A stretch of DNA of 11,370 bases from Bifidobacteriaceae bacterium (GCA_031266115.1 JAISBQ010000162.1:1-11370); one strand, 5' to 3'. Shown: positions 1 to 7,089, numbered from the stretch's first letter. Translations and numbers: made by a program. Notes: generated by a model not told the origin, from the sequence alone.

Positions 1-217
1 CGCCAGGTTTAGCGGGATCCTCGTTGTCGATTCCAAGCCTGACGTAGCGACGGGTCTGGTCGGTGAGCTGGGACAGGTCGTCGTCGGCGAACGCCCAGTC
101 CTCGCGCAGCGCGGCGTACCTGTGACCCTCCACCTCGATCACGGGTCGATGGCAGGTGAGTAGGCCGGGACTGGGTTCCCCGACGAATCCAACAATCCGA
201 GCATCGGTGGCTGTCAT
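1..217 (-). CDS. Unrecognised protein, N-terminal 72 residues (3' end outside window)
   Basis: The reading frame opens at an ATG at 217 and runs off the left edge with no stop, so only the first 72 residues are visible. They begin MTATDARIVGFVGEPSPG and are soluble and acidic, with no signal peptide or membrane segment. I do not recognise the family. The start is well supported. A GGAGGG Shine-Dalgarno sequence lies 8 nt upstream, and the ATG overlaps the stop of the preceding minus-strand gene as ATGA (217-214), the usual arrangement for translational coupling in an operon. The gene is therefore probably cotranscribed with the broken gene at 214-785 and may share its role. Confidence 0.7.
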   Translation of the reverse strand, partial: MTATDARIVGFVGEPSPGLLTCHRPVIEVEGHRYAALREDWAFADDDLSQLTDQTRRYVRLGIDNEDPAKPG

Positions 218-785
218 GGTCGTGTCCCTCCGTGTCGCGAGAGGAAGGACACAGGATCCACCTCGAGAAGGTCGTTGAGAAAGCTCGCATGAGCCTGATT
301 TCCCGGATCGAGCCGCAGGCCTCGAAGGGCTTCGGAGAGTGTTTGGCGTTCAGCTGCCGTGTAGCCAGCGTCCTCTCGGAGCCACGCGGTGAAAGTCTGG
401 TACTCGCTATTGTTCAACACCACGGCGAGAGGAACCAGGGTGCTTGGGTTGAGATCGTGGGTCGGCACACGTGCTTCCCACATCCAGTGCCGGGCGGTCG
501 CGGGATGGGCGACCGATATTTCACGGCCTCGTCGCCGAAGTCGGGCTCGCAGCGACTGACATAGAAGTAGGCATTGGTGCCGAGCTTCAGACCCTGCTCA
601 GCTTGGGCCGTGTGAAGTGAGGCGGGAAGATCGCGGTGTCGTGATGTCAGCCTGGCGCGCAGGACCTTGCACCATTCAGGGTCGGCTGGGTTGGGGGACA
701 CTGCCATCGGATTCGGCGCTTGCATCCCCTGAATCCACAGCCCAGCGAGTGCGCGGCAATGCGCCTGCTGGTCGAGCGCTGGCAT
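214..785 (-). pseudogene. Unrecognised gene interrupted by an apparent -1 frameshift near 507-509
   Basis: Translation starts at ATG 785, with a GGAGGG ribosome binding site 7 nt upstream. The first frame reads MPALDQQAHCRALAGL and looks coding up to a segment ending DEAVKYRSP. It then turns into proline- and cysteine-rich sequence and stops at 414, giving 123 aa. A second frame, one base offset, takes over at the same point with HPATARHWMWEARVP and runs to a stop at 214; the longest ATG-initiated part of that frame starts at 483 (89 aa). One extra G in the GGG run at 507-509 (plus strand) would join the halves into a 190-aa protein reading KYRSPHPATARHWM across the junction. This looks like a homopolymer contraction, so a real pseudogene, a sequencing error or programmed frameshifting are all possible. 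No domain is recognised. The stop at 214 overlaps the next gene's ATG. Confidence 0.55.
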
Positions 786-868
786 AGTACGGCCCTCCAA
801 TGTTCTGGGGTGATGCGCCTGCCGAGGTCGAGGAAGAACGACAATCGGTCCGCGGTAGCACGCGCCAA

Positions 869-958
869 GTGCACGAGGTAGGCCGTGCGTCTCCCGAGAC
901 GCGCTCGCGGAACCTCTCATGAGAGCGTGGCATGTGCACCAGGTAGGCCCTGCGTCTC
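869..958. repeat. Imperfect 25-nt direct repeat with intervening palindromes upstream of hrpA
   Basis: Two copies of a 25-nt sequence, at 869-893 and 934-958, match at 23 of 25 positions and are 65 nt apart. Both begin GTGCAC and contain AGGTAGGCC and TGCGTCTC. Between them lie an inverted repeat at 887-902 (GCGTCTC, 2-nt gap, GAGACGC) and a perfect 12-bp palindrome CTCTCATGAGAG at 914-925. The block sits in the divergent region between the minus-strand gene starting at 785 and hrpA at 980. It could bind a regulator. On the minus strand, however, each copy encodes a peptide AYLVH in a different frame, so it may instead be a duplicated scrap of old coding sequence. Confidence 0.6.
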
Positions 959-967
959 GGGGTTCGG

Positions 968-979
968 CAGAATGGTCCC
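968..979 (+). promoter_or_regulatory. Possible -10 box of a leaderless hrpA transcript
   Basis: The hexamer CAGAAT at 968-973 stands 6 nt before the GTG at 980. No Shine-Dalgarno sequence precedes that GTG, so a transcript starting at or next to the start codon is plausible. The -35 region is not recognisable and the hexamer departs from TANNNT at its first base. The support is mainly the same geometry seen at three other genes in the window. Confidence 0.3.
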
Positions 980-3900
980 GTGCCTCCTCGTCCGCCGTCC
1001 GCCGAATCCGGTCCGTCCCGCCGGGCCGAGTCTTCGCAAGAGGGCCGACCGCTGGATGTAGGCACCGCGAAGCGTCGAACCGGAGCGAGGCGGAGGAAGA
1101 ATTCACCGCCGGCACCCGCCCCCTTCGCCGCACACGCGGCGCGGCGGCTGCAGGCGCGGGCCGGGATCGTCCTGCCGGCGATCACGTACCCCAGCGAACT
1201 GCCGGTATCGCAGCGGCGGGAAGATATCGCTGCGGCCATTGAGGCGCATCAGGTGGTGATTGTCGCCGGGGAGACGGGGTCCGGCAAGACCACTCAGCTT
1301 CCGAAGATCCTGCTCGAATTGGGGCGGGGGCGCGTGGGCCAGATCGGGCACACCCAGCCGCGGCGCATCGCGGCGCGCACCGTGGCGGAAAGGATCGCTG
1401 CGGAACTCGGTACGCCGCTGGGAGAGGTGGTCGGATACCAGGTCCGGTTCACCGACGAATCGACCGAATCCACCCTGGTCAAGGTCATGACCGACGGTAT
1501 CTTGCTCGCCGAAATCCAGCGGGATCCCATGCTGTGGGCCTACGACTCGATCATTGTCGACGAGGCCCACGAGCGATCACTCAACATCGATTTCCTGCTC
1601 GGCTATCTGACACGCCTGTTGCCGATGCGCCCGGATCTCAAGGTCATCATCACGTCCGCGACCATCGACTCTGAGTTATTCGCGCGGCACTTTGCGCACG
1701 ATGGCGTACCCGCCCCCGTCATCCAGGTCACCGGCCGTACATATCCCGTGGAGGTGCGATACCGACCCGCGGACACCGACGCGTCCGCCACCGACCAGCC
1801 GGCCGCCATCGTCGCCGCCGCCCGCGAACTGATGCAGGACGGGCTCGGTGACATCCTCGTGTTCTGTTCCGGTGAACGGGAGATTCGCGACGCGGCCGAC
1901 GCTCTCGTGGACGATCTGGGTGCCGTGATCGTCACCGGAAAGGGACACGCGGCGGGTGGTCGGGCGGCCGGCGCCAGCGCCCCGGCCGGGAAGAGCCGCG
2001 CGGCGGCCACACCACGCACCGGCGCACCCGCGCCGGAGGTGTTGCCGCTGTATGCGCGCCTGTCCGCCGCGGAACAGCACAGGGTGTTCGAGCCGCACAC
2101 CGCTCGGCGGATCGTGTTGGCCACCAACATTGCTGAAACCTCGCTGACTGTTCCCGGAATTCACTATGTGATCGATCCGGGGACCGCGCGCATCTCGCGG
2201 TATTCCAAGGCCACCAAGGTTCAGCGTCTCCCGATTGAACCGATTTCCCAGGCCAGCGCGAATCAGCGGGCCGGGCGGTGCGGGCGGATCGCGAACGGTG
2301 TGTGCATCCGGTTGTACGCGCAGGATGATTTCGCAGCGCGCCCCGAATACACGGAGCCCGAGATCTTGCGGACTTCACTGGCCTCGGTGATCCTGCGGAT
2401 GATCGCTGTTGGCGTCGCTGCCTCGCCGGCGGACATTGTCTCCTTCCCCTTTGTGCAGCCGCCGGATCCGCGCGGCGTGCGCGACGGTATCGCCTTGCTG
2501 ACCGAATTGGGCGCTATTGCGTCCGCCGATGCCGGCCCGCACCTGGGACATTCCGGCAGTGACCCCAGTGGGGAAACCGCGGATAGCACCACACCATCCG
2601 AACGCAACTCCGAGCCTCTCGCGATCACGAGCCGCGGCGCCAGGCGCCCTACGCACACAACGCTGACCGACGTAGGGCGCACGATGGCGGAAATCCCCGT
2701 GGATCCGCGTCTCGCCCGGATGATTGTCGAGGCTGGGCGGCTCGGCGTGGTCCGCGAGATGACCATCCTCGCGGCCGCGTTGTCGATCCAGGACGTGCGG
2801 GAGCGGCCACTTGAGTACCGCGACGAGGCGGACCGTGCACATGCGCGCTTCGCCGATCCGACCTCGGATTTCCTCACCTATCTCAACCTGTGGGACTACC
2901 TGCGTGAGGCTCGGCGGGAGCAGTCGTCGAGCGCCTTCCGGCGCACGGTCAGGGCAGAATTCCTCAATTACCTGCGAATTCGCGAGTGGCAGGACCTTGT
3001 GACTCAGCTCAGGCGCATCGTCAAACCGCTGGGTCTGATCCCGGCGCCGCGCGGGACCACGATCGCGCTGCCGGACCGCGAGACCTCAGCGCCGCGCTCC
3101 GACACCCACATCGGCCCGCCCGGACCCCAGTCTCGCCCGTCGCGGGGGGCGGCGCACGGATCGCCTCAGACTGGCGCGGACCCGGCGACCCCCCTGCCGC
3201 GCCCCGACGCCCCCACCGACCCGGCCGGATACGGCCGTCCCTCCTCGCGGGGAATGCAGCGCACCGCCCCTCAGACCAGCGCACCGGCAACCACGCCCGC
3301 CTCGTTCCGCCTCGAGTGGGACGCGCAGGCCATCCACCGCGCCCTGCTTGCGGGGTTGCTCTCTCAACTCGGGATGCGCGCCGACACCGATGTGGGCGCC
3401 AAGCCTCCACCCACGCGAACTCCCACCGGCCAACCTCGGCGCACCAGACGGACTGCCCGCAACGACTACCTCGGCGCGCGAGGTACCCGGTTCGCCATCT
3501 TCCCGGGCTCTCCGCTCGCCGCGTCCCCACCGGGGTGGATCATGGCGGCGGAACTGGTCGAGACCTCGCGACTGTGGGCACGTGATGTGGCCGGCCTCGA
3601 CCCGGCCTGGGCGGAGGAGGTGGCCGGCGACCTCGTGCGCCGCATCTACTCCGAACCGCGCTGGTCTGCCAGGCGGGGGGCCGCCATCGTCACCGAGAAG
3701 GTCATGCTGTACGGGTTGACCATCATTCCCGGCCGCCCGGTTCCCCTTGCCCACACCGACCGGGTATTGGCGCGTGAACTGTTCATTCGCCACGCGCTGG
3801 TGGAAGGCGAATGGCAGACTCGCCACCAGTTCTTCCACACCAACCGGGAGTTATTGGACCAGGCCGACCGGTTGGTGCACCGCACACGCGACAGGTCGCT

Positions 3901-5713
3901 GAGCGTGGACCCGGAAGACTTGCTCGCGTTCTACGACCAGCGCATCCCCGCGTCGGTCACCTCCGTGCGACACTTCGACGCCTGGTGGCGCAAGGTTCGT
4001 CAGCGGACGCCCGAGCTACTCACGTTGACGCCGGACGCCATCGGCCTGGGCGCCGAACCGCTGGCCTGCGACGGGTTCCCAGACATCTGGACGGCGGGCG
4101 AATTCCGGCTGCCGGTCACCTACGAATTCACGCCCGGTTCGCCCGAGGACGGCGCCACGGTGCACATCCCGATCGAGATCGCCAACCAGATTCCCCGCGA
4201 CGGTTTCGACTGGCAGGTGCTCGGCCTGCGCACGGAACTGGTGGCCGCCCTCATCAAGTCGCTTCCCAAGAAGGACCGGGTCCATCTGGTGCCCGCGCCG
4301 GACACTGCCCGCGCTGCCGTCGCGCGGCTCGGTGACATGGACCAGTGGCGCGACGTCGCCGGGCACATCCGGCCGCTCACCGAGGCGTTGGGTGTGGTGT
4401 TCCGGGAGATGAGGGACGTCATCGTCCCCGCCGATGCCTGGAACTACGACCGCGTGCCGGACCACCTGCGTCTACGGTTCGCGGTAGTCAACGCGCGCGG
4501 TGAGGCGATGGCGACCGGCTTGGACGTGGCGGCGGTGATCCACGAAGCGGACCCGGGCATTAGGGAGGCGATCGCCGCCGTGGTCAAGGCCAGCGGCGTG
4601 GATGTCACGTCCCGGCCCCCCGACGATGCCGGCCCCTCACCTTCGCTCTCCGGCGCGCCTGCGGCCGTCGGCTGGGTGGGGGAGCGAGACCGCGTGGACA
4701 CCTGGGACTTCGGCGACCTGCCGACGGAGGTCCGGCTTGATGCCGGTCACGGGGTGTGGGTACGCGGGTATCCGGCGCTGGTGGTTGAGGAGGGTGGTGG
4801 GGACCCGGTCGACGCGAGAGCGGTTGGCGCCGGGGGTGGGGTCAGTGGGGACGGTGCTGGTGGACCTAGGACGGGCGACGGCGGCCGGGGGGGCGCAGGG
4901 GCGTGCGCTGGCGGACGATCATACGCCGGGGGGCTTGGTGTGGGCGGAACTGTCGCCGTGCGATTGGTCACGGATGCGGCGCGCGCGGCGCAGGCGCATC
5001 CGCTCGGGGTTCGTGCGCTACTGCTGGGGGAGTTGCGCCTTCCGGTCGGCCGGGTGACCAGCCGGTTGGCAGACCCGGCGAAATTGGCGCTCGCCTCGTG
5101 GCGCGGCGGCAGGATGGACGCGCTGATTGAGGACATCCAGGCGGCGGCCGTGGATGGGTTGGTGGCCGAGCATGGTGGGGTGCCGCGAACGCAGGGTGGG
5201 TACGCCATCGTGCGCGAGCGCCTGCTGCACCGGCTGGAAGACAGGATCTACCGGATTGCGCTCGCGGTGGCGAACCTGCTGCGGGAGGTCCACCGGGTGG
5301 AGGTGCGCCTGGAGGATGTCACTGAGATGGCGGTGCTGAACTCGGCGACCGATATTCGCCGACACGTGGACTCCCTGGTGGTGCAGGGTTTTGTAGCGCG
5401 GGCCGGAGAGGCCCGGCTGGCGTGGCTGCGGAGGTATGTGGCGGCTGATGCCTACCGGCTGGAGCATGTGGGCACGACGCGGGCGCGTGAGCAGAAGGGC
5501 ATCTGGACGGTGGAGCAGATGTGGGAGGCGTACCGCACGGCCGTGGCCGAGCTGCCGGCGGGGGCGGTGGAGTCCGCGGCGTTGGTCGAGGTGGAGTGGA
5601 TGATTGAGGAGCTGCGGGTGTCGCTGTTCGCGCAACAGATCGGCACGGCCTATCCGGTCTCCGAGCAACGCATCCGTAAAGCGATAGCCGCGGCGACGGC
5701 GCGACCTGCCTGA
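980..5713 (+). CDS. hrpA: ATP-dependent RNA helicase HrpA (DEAH box), long form
   Basis: Superfamily 2 DEAH-box helicase that unwinds RNA using NTP hydrolysis in the cytoplasm; E. coli HrpA is linked to mRNA processing and to handling stalled ribosomes. The motifs are intact: P-loop GETGSGKT (97-104), TQPRR (125-129), TDG (171-173), DEAH (194-197), SAT (226-228), FCSGERE (from 295), TNIAETSL (382-389) and QRAGRCGR (429-436). An HA2-like region follows, then the long HrpA C-terminal half (DUF3418 type). At 1577 aa it exceeds the roughly 1300 aa usual for HrpA. The excess lies in low-complexity inserts at about 322-352, 515-558, 700-774, 804-829 and a Gly-rich one at 1271-1322. The Gly-rich stretch has weak codon bias in this frame and stronger bias in the +1 frame. 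The GTG start has no ribosome binding site; an extension of about 75 residues precedes the conserved ITYPSELPVS segment, so a later start is possible. Confidence 0.95.
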   Translation: MPPRPPSAESGPSRRAESSQEGRPLDVGTAKRRTGARRRKNSPPAPAPFAAHAARRLQARAGIVLPAITYPSELPVSQRREDIAAAIEAHQVVIVAGETGSGKTTQLPKILLELGRGRVGQIGHTQPRRIAARTVAERIAAELGTPLGEVVGYQVRFTDESTESTLVKVMTDGILLAEIQRDPMLWAYDSIIVDEAHERSLNIDFLLGYLTRLLPMRPDLKVIITSATIDSELFARHFAHDGVPAPVIQVTGRTYPVEVRYRPADTDASATDQPAAIVAAARELMQDGLGDILVFCSGEREIRDAADALVDDLGAVIVTGKGHAAGGRAAGASAPAGKSRAAATPRTGAPAPEVLPLYARLSAAEQHRVFEPHTARRIVLATNIAETSLTVPGIHYVIDPGTARISRYSKATKVQRLPIEPISQASANQRAGRCGRIANGVCIRLYAQDDFAARPEYTEPEILRTSLASVILRMIAVGVAASPADIVSFPFVQPPDPRGVRDGIALLTELGAIASADAGPHLGHSGSDPSGETADSTTPSERNSEPLAITSRGARRPTHTTLTDVGRTMAEIPVDPRLARMIVEAGRLGVVREMTILAAALSIQDVRERPLEYRDEADRAHARFADPTSDFLTYLNLWDYLREARREQSSSAFRRTVRAEFLNYLRIREWQDLVTQLRRIVKPLGLIPAPRGTTIALPDRETSAPRSDTHIGPPGPQSRPSRGAAHGSPQTGADPATPLPRPDAPTDPAGYGRPSSRGMQRTAPQTSAPATTPASFRLEWDAQAIHRALLAGLLSQLGMRADTDVGAKPPPTRTPTGQPRRTRRTARNDYLGARGTRFAIFPGSPLAASPPGWIMAAELVETSRLWARDVAGLDPAWAEEVAGDLVRRIYSEPRWSARRGAAIVTEKVMLYGLTIIPGRPVPLAHTDRVLARELFIRHALVEGEWQTRHQFFHTNRELLDQADRLVHRTRDRSLSVDPEDLLAFYDQRIPASVTSVRHFDAWWRKVRQRTPELLTLTPDAIGLGAEPLACDGFPDIWTAGEFRLPVTYEFTPGSPEDGATVHIPIEIANQIPRDGFDWQVLGLRTELVAALIKSLPKKDRVHLVPAPDTARAAVARLGDMDQWRDVAGHIRPLTEALGVVFREMRDVIVPADAWNYDRVPDHLRLRFAVVNARGEAMATGLDVAAVIHEADPGIREAIAAVVKASGVDVTSRPPDDAGPSPSLSGAPAAVGWVGERDRVDTWDFGDLPTEVRLDAGHGVWVRGYPALVVEEGGGDPVDARAVGAGGGVSGDGAGGPRTGDGGRGGAGACAGGRSYAGGLGVGGTVAVRLVTDAARAAQAHPLGVRALLLGELRLPVGRVTSRLADPAKLALASWRGGRMDALIEDIQAAAVDGLVAEHGGVPRTQGGYAIVRERLLHRLEDRIYRIALAVANLLREVHRVEVRLEDVTEMAVLNSATDIRRHVDSLVVQGFVARAGEARLAWLRRYVAADAYRLEHVGTTRAREQKGIWTVEQMWEAYRTAVAELPAGAVESAALVEVEWMIEELRVSLFAQQIGTAYPVSEQRIRKAIAAATARPA

Positions 5714-5721
5714 CCCCCTGT

Positions 5722-5950
5722 CGCCGAGTTGCCGGTTTGGGTGGCGGATCGGGCGTTCTCGCCACCTAAACCCGCAACTCGGCGGTGTCAGAGGCCCTAC
5801 TCTCCGCCGAGTTGCCGGTTTGGGTGGCGGATCGGGCGTTTTCGGCACGGAAACCCGCAACTCGGCGAGGAAGCCGGGCCCCTCGGCGGTCGAGTTGCGG
5901 GTTTGAGGGCCAGATCGACCGGTTTCGGCCCCAGAACATGAAACTCGGCG
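5722..5950. repeat. Array A: three 63-nt palindromic repeats with 20-nt spacers
   Basis: Three units at 5722-5784, 5805-5867 and 5888-5950 align without gaps and start exactly 83 nt apart. Each is an imperfect inverted repeat. In unit 1, arms of 24 nt (5722-5745 and 5761-5784) pair at 22 positions, plus one G-T pair. Left arms begin CGCCGAGTTGCCGG or a close variant, and right arms end CAACTCGGCG or GAAACTCGGCG. Units 1 and 2 share an identical first 36 nt. The two 20-nt spacers, gtgtcagaggccctactctc and aggaagccgggcccctcggc, are unrelated. The array begins 8 nt after the hrpA stop and ends 41 nt before the end of the convergent vapC. The RNA hairpins could therefore also end transcription in both directions, although no T-tract follows any of them. 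No known family is recognised. Confidence 0.85.
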
Positions 5951-5991
5951 ACTTGGCGGCGGCGACGGCGGCGACGGCGCGAGTTCGGGTG

Positions 5992-6411
5992 TCAGGAGGA
6001 CGGGGTGACGGGGCAGATGTCGAGGAGTGGTTCGAGACCGCGGAAATCGTCGGCGTTGGCGGTGTAGAGAGGCAGATCGTGGACGATGGCGGTCGCCGCG
6101 ATCATCAGGTCGAACCGGCGGGGCCTCGGTTGGCGGCCCGCCGCCAAGACGAGAGCTGCCAGCTCGCCATACTTGTCTGCCGCCTGCCAGTCGAACGGCA
6201 GAGGCGTCAACCAGGTCCGCAGAGCGGCCAGCACTTGGGACCTGGCGGCCGCGACCGTCGGGGTGGGAGCGAGGGCAACGCCGTAGCTCAGTTCAGCGAG
6301 CGAGACCGCGCTCACTCGCGAGTTCTGCGGTAGCAGGGTGGCCGAACCGTACCGCGCCAAGTCGATGATGACGCACGTGTCCAGCAGGCCGACCAGGTGA
6401 GTGTCAGCCAA
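5992..6411 (-). CDS. vapC: VapC-type PIN-domain ribonuclease toxin (module 1)
   Basis: A 139-aa PIN-domain toxin, expected to be a Mg2+-dependent endoribonuclease held inactive by the antitoxin encoded just upstream. The acidic residues of the PIN site are present: D11 in LLDTCVIIDL, E40 in SLAELSYGV, D101 in RRFDLMIAATA and D122 in TANADDF. I place the start at TTG 6411 because GGAGG lies 8 nt upstream and the resulting N-terminus (ADTHLVGLLDT) has the normal short lead into the first catalytic Asp. An in-frame upstream ATG would add 24 residues lying over the antitoxin gene. The TTG start overlaps the antitoxin stop by 8 nt, which implies translational coupling. The 3' end converges on hrpA across repeat array A. 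Confidence 0.88.
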   Translation of the reverse strand: MADTHLVGLLDTCVIIDLARYGSATLLPQNSRVSAVSLAELSYGVALAPTPTVAAARSQVLAALRTWLTPLPFDWQAADKYGELAALVLAAGRQPRPRRFDLMIAATAIVHDLPLYTANADDFRGLEPLLDICPVTPSS

Positions 6412-6694
6412 TCCGGTCGCCTCCGTCGCCGAAGAACCCGTCCATTTCCGCTCTGAGCTCGGTGGCCTTGCCGGGTGGAACATGGGTGAAAGCTGCCAGC
6501 AACTCGCGTGTGGGGACCACGGTCCTCGGGCCTGACAGTGGGACCAGTCTCGCGACCGGACGGCCGTCGCGGGCGATGACGAATTCTTCGCCCGCCTCCA
6601 CGCGGTTCATGACCTCGGCCGATTGGTTGCGCAGCGTTCGTTGGCTGATCTGGGTGCCCTGTGGATCGTCGGAGGTGCGTGGCGGCCTCACCAT
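6404..6694 (-). CDS. vapB: Phd/YefM-family antitoxin (module 1)
   Basis: A 96-aa antitoxin. Residues 16-52 (ISQRTLRNQSAEVMNRV, then EEFVIARDGRPVARLVPL) match the N-terminal DNA-binding fold of Phd/YefM antitoxins. The C-terminal part, ending EMDGFFGDGGDRIG, should wrap the PIN toxin. It is paired with the downstream VapC, whose start it overlaps. The ATG at 6694 has no Shine-Dalgarno sequence but lies 7 nt from a TACGCT hexamer, which suggests leaderless translation. An inverted repeat over that hexamer fits autorepression, the standard control for these pairs. The symbol vapB follows the VapC partner; by fold it could equally be called phd-like. Confidence 0.85.
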   Translation of the reverse strand: MVRPPRTSDDPQGTQISQRTLRNQSAEVMNRVEAGEEFVIARDGRPVARLVPLSGPRTVVPTRELLAAFTHVPPGKATELRAEMDGFFGDGGDRIG

Positions 6695-6701
6695 GCCGGC
6701 G

Positions 6702-6721
6702 AGCGTAGCACACCGCGCTAC
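6702..6721 (-). promoter_or_regulatory. Predicted promoter and operator of toxin-antitoxin module 1
   Basis: On the minus strand TACGCT (6707-6702) fits the TANNNT -10 pattern and is followed by 7 nt and the antitoxin ATG at 6694. The inverted repeat GTAGC-N7-GCTAC (6705-6721) overlaps this hexamer. Overlap of a palindrome with the promoter is the usual operator arrangement for antitoxin autoregulation. No -35 sequence is evident. Confidence 0.45.
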
Positions 6722-6758
6722 ACTCGTGCCCTGCTCTCGGCCGGGCGATGCTGTGGAC

Positions 6759-6904
6759 CGGCGAGTTTCAGGTTTTGGGGCCGAAACGCCCGGTCTTCGC
6801 CCCCAAACCTGAAACTGGACGATGACGTACCCCGGATCTGTTGCCGAGTTTCAGGTTCGAGGGCTCCCACCGGGTCTGGGAGCCCTCGAACCTGAAACTC
6901 GGCA
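6759..6904. repeat. Array B: two further 63-nt palindromic repeats with a 20-nt spacer
   Basis: Units at 6759-6821 and 6842-6904 belong to the same family as array A. They align without gaps over 63 nt, are 83 nt apart and are separated by a 20-nt spacer (atgacgtaccccggatctgt) unlike the other two. Their arms are of a second subtype: left arms read CGAGTTTCAGGTT and right arms read AACCTGAAACT, in place of the GTTGC and GCAAC of array A units 1 and 2. The array lies upstream of the toxin-antitoxin module 1 promoter. The rest of the gene-free stretch 6695-7124 holds that promoter, this array, about 180 nt in which I see no convincing gene, and the promoter region of the gene at 7125. Confidence 0.85.
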
Positions 6905-6905
6905 A
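6841..6905. repeat. Perfect 29-bp inverted repeat (hairpin), second unit of array B
   Basis: Arms 6841-6869 and 6877-6905 are perfectly complementary over 29 bp around a 7-nt centre, CCGGGTC. The other units of the family carry mismatches, so this is either the youngest copy or one under pairing constraint. No T-tract follows on either strand, so a simple intrinsic terminator is not the best reading. Confidence 0.9.
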
Positions 6906-7089
6906 TACGGGGGAGCCATGCGCAGGCAGTGCGTGATGTTGGTGTACTTGGGTGGGCACCTGCGTCGTCGACGTGCGAGCTGGGTGAGAAAGATGGCTCC
7001 GAGTGCCCCTGACGTGGACCAAGCCTTCACGCATCGCAAGGTCCCGCTCGTCCCGCCAGCGTCGGCCACACGCGAGAAGACACGTTCGG

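Noticed and set aside
414..1133. Full 239-codon minus-strand frame as one gene
   Set aside because: Its upstream third overlaps the start of hrpA and has poor composition; the start at 785 with GGAGGG is far better.
1603..2378. Long minus-strand frames opposite the hrpA helicase domains
   Set aside because: They lie antisense to intact conserved helicase motifs and are typical shadow frames of GC-rich coding DNA.
5977..5990. Fourth, degenerate unit of array A (GCGAGTTCGGGT)
   Set aside because: It is 6 nt out of the 83-nt phase, matches only part of a left arm and has no right arm.
5722..6904. CRISPR array
   Set aside because: The repeats are 63 nt, self-complementary almost throughout and not identical between units; spacers are only 20 nt, arrays hold two or three units, and no cas gene is present.
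6841..6905. Simple intrinsic terminator
   Set aside because: The stem is strong but no T-tract follows on either strand, and no gene ends next to it; it belongs to the repeat family.
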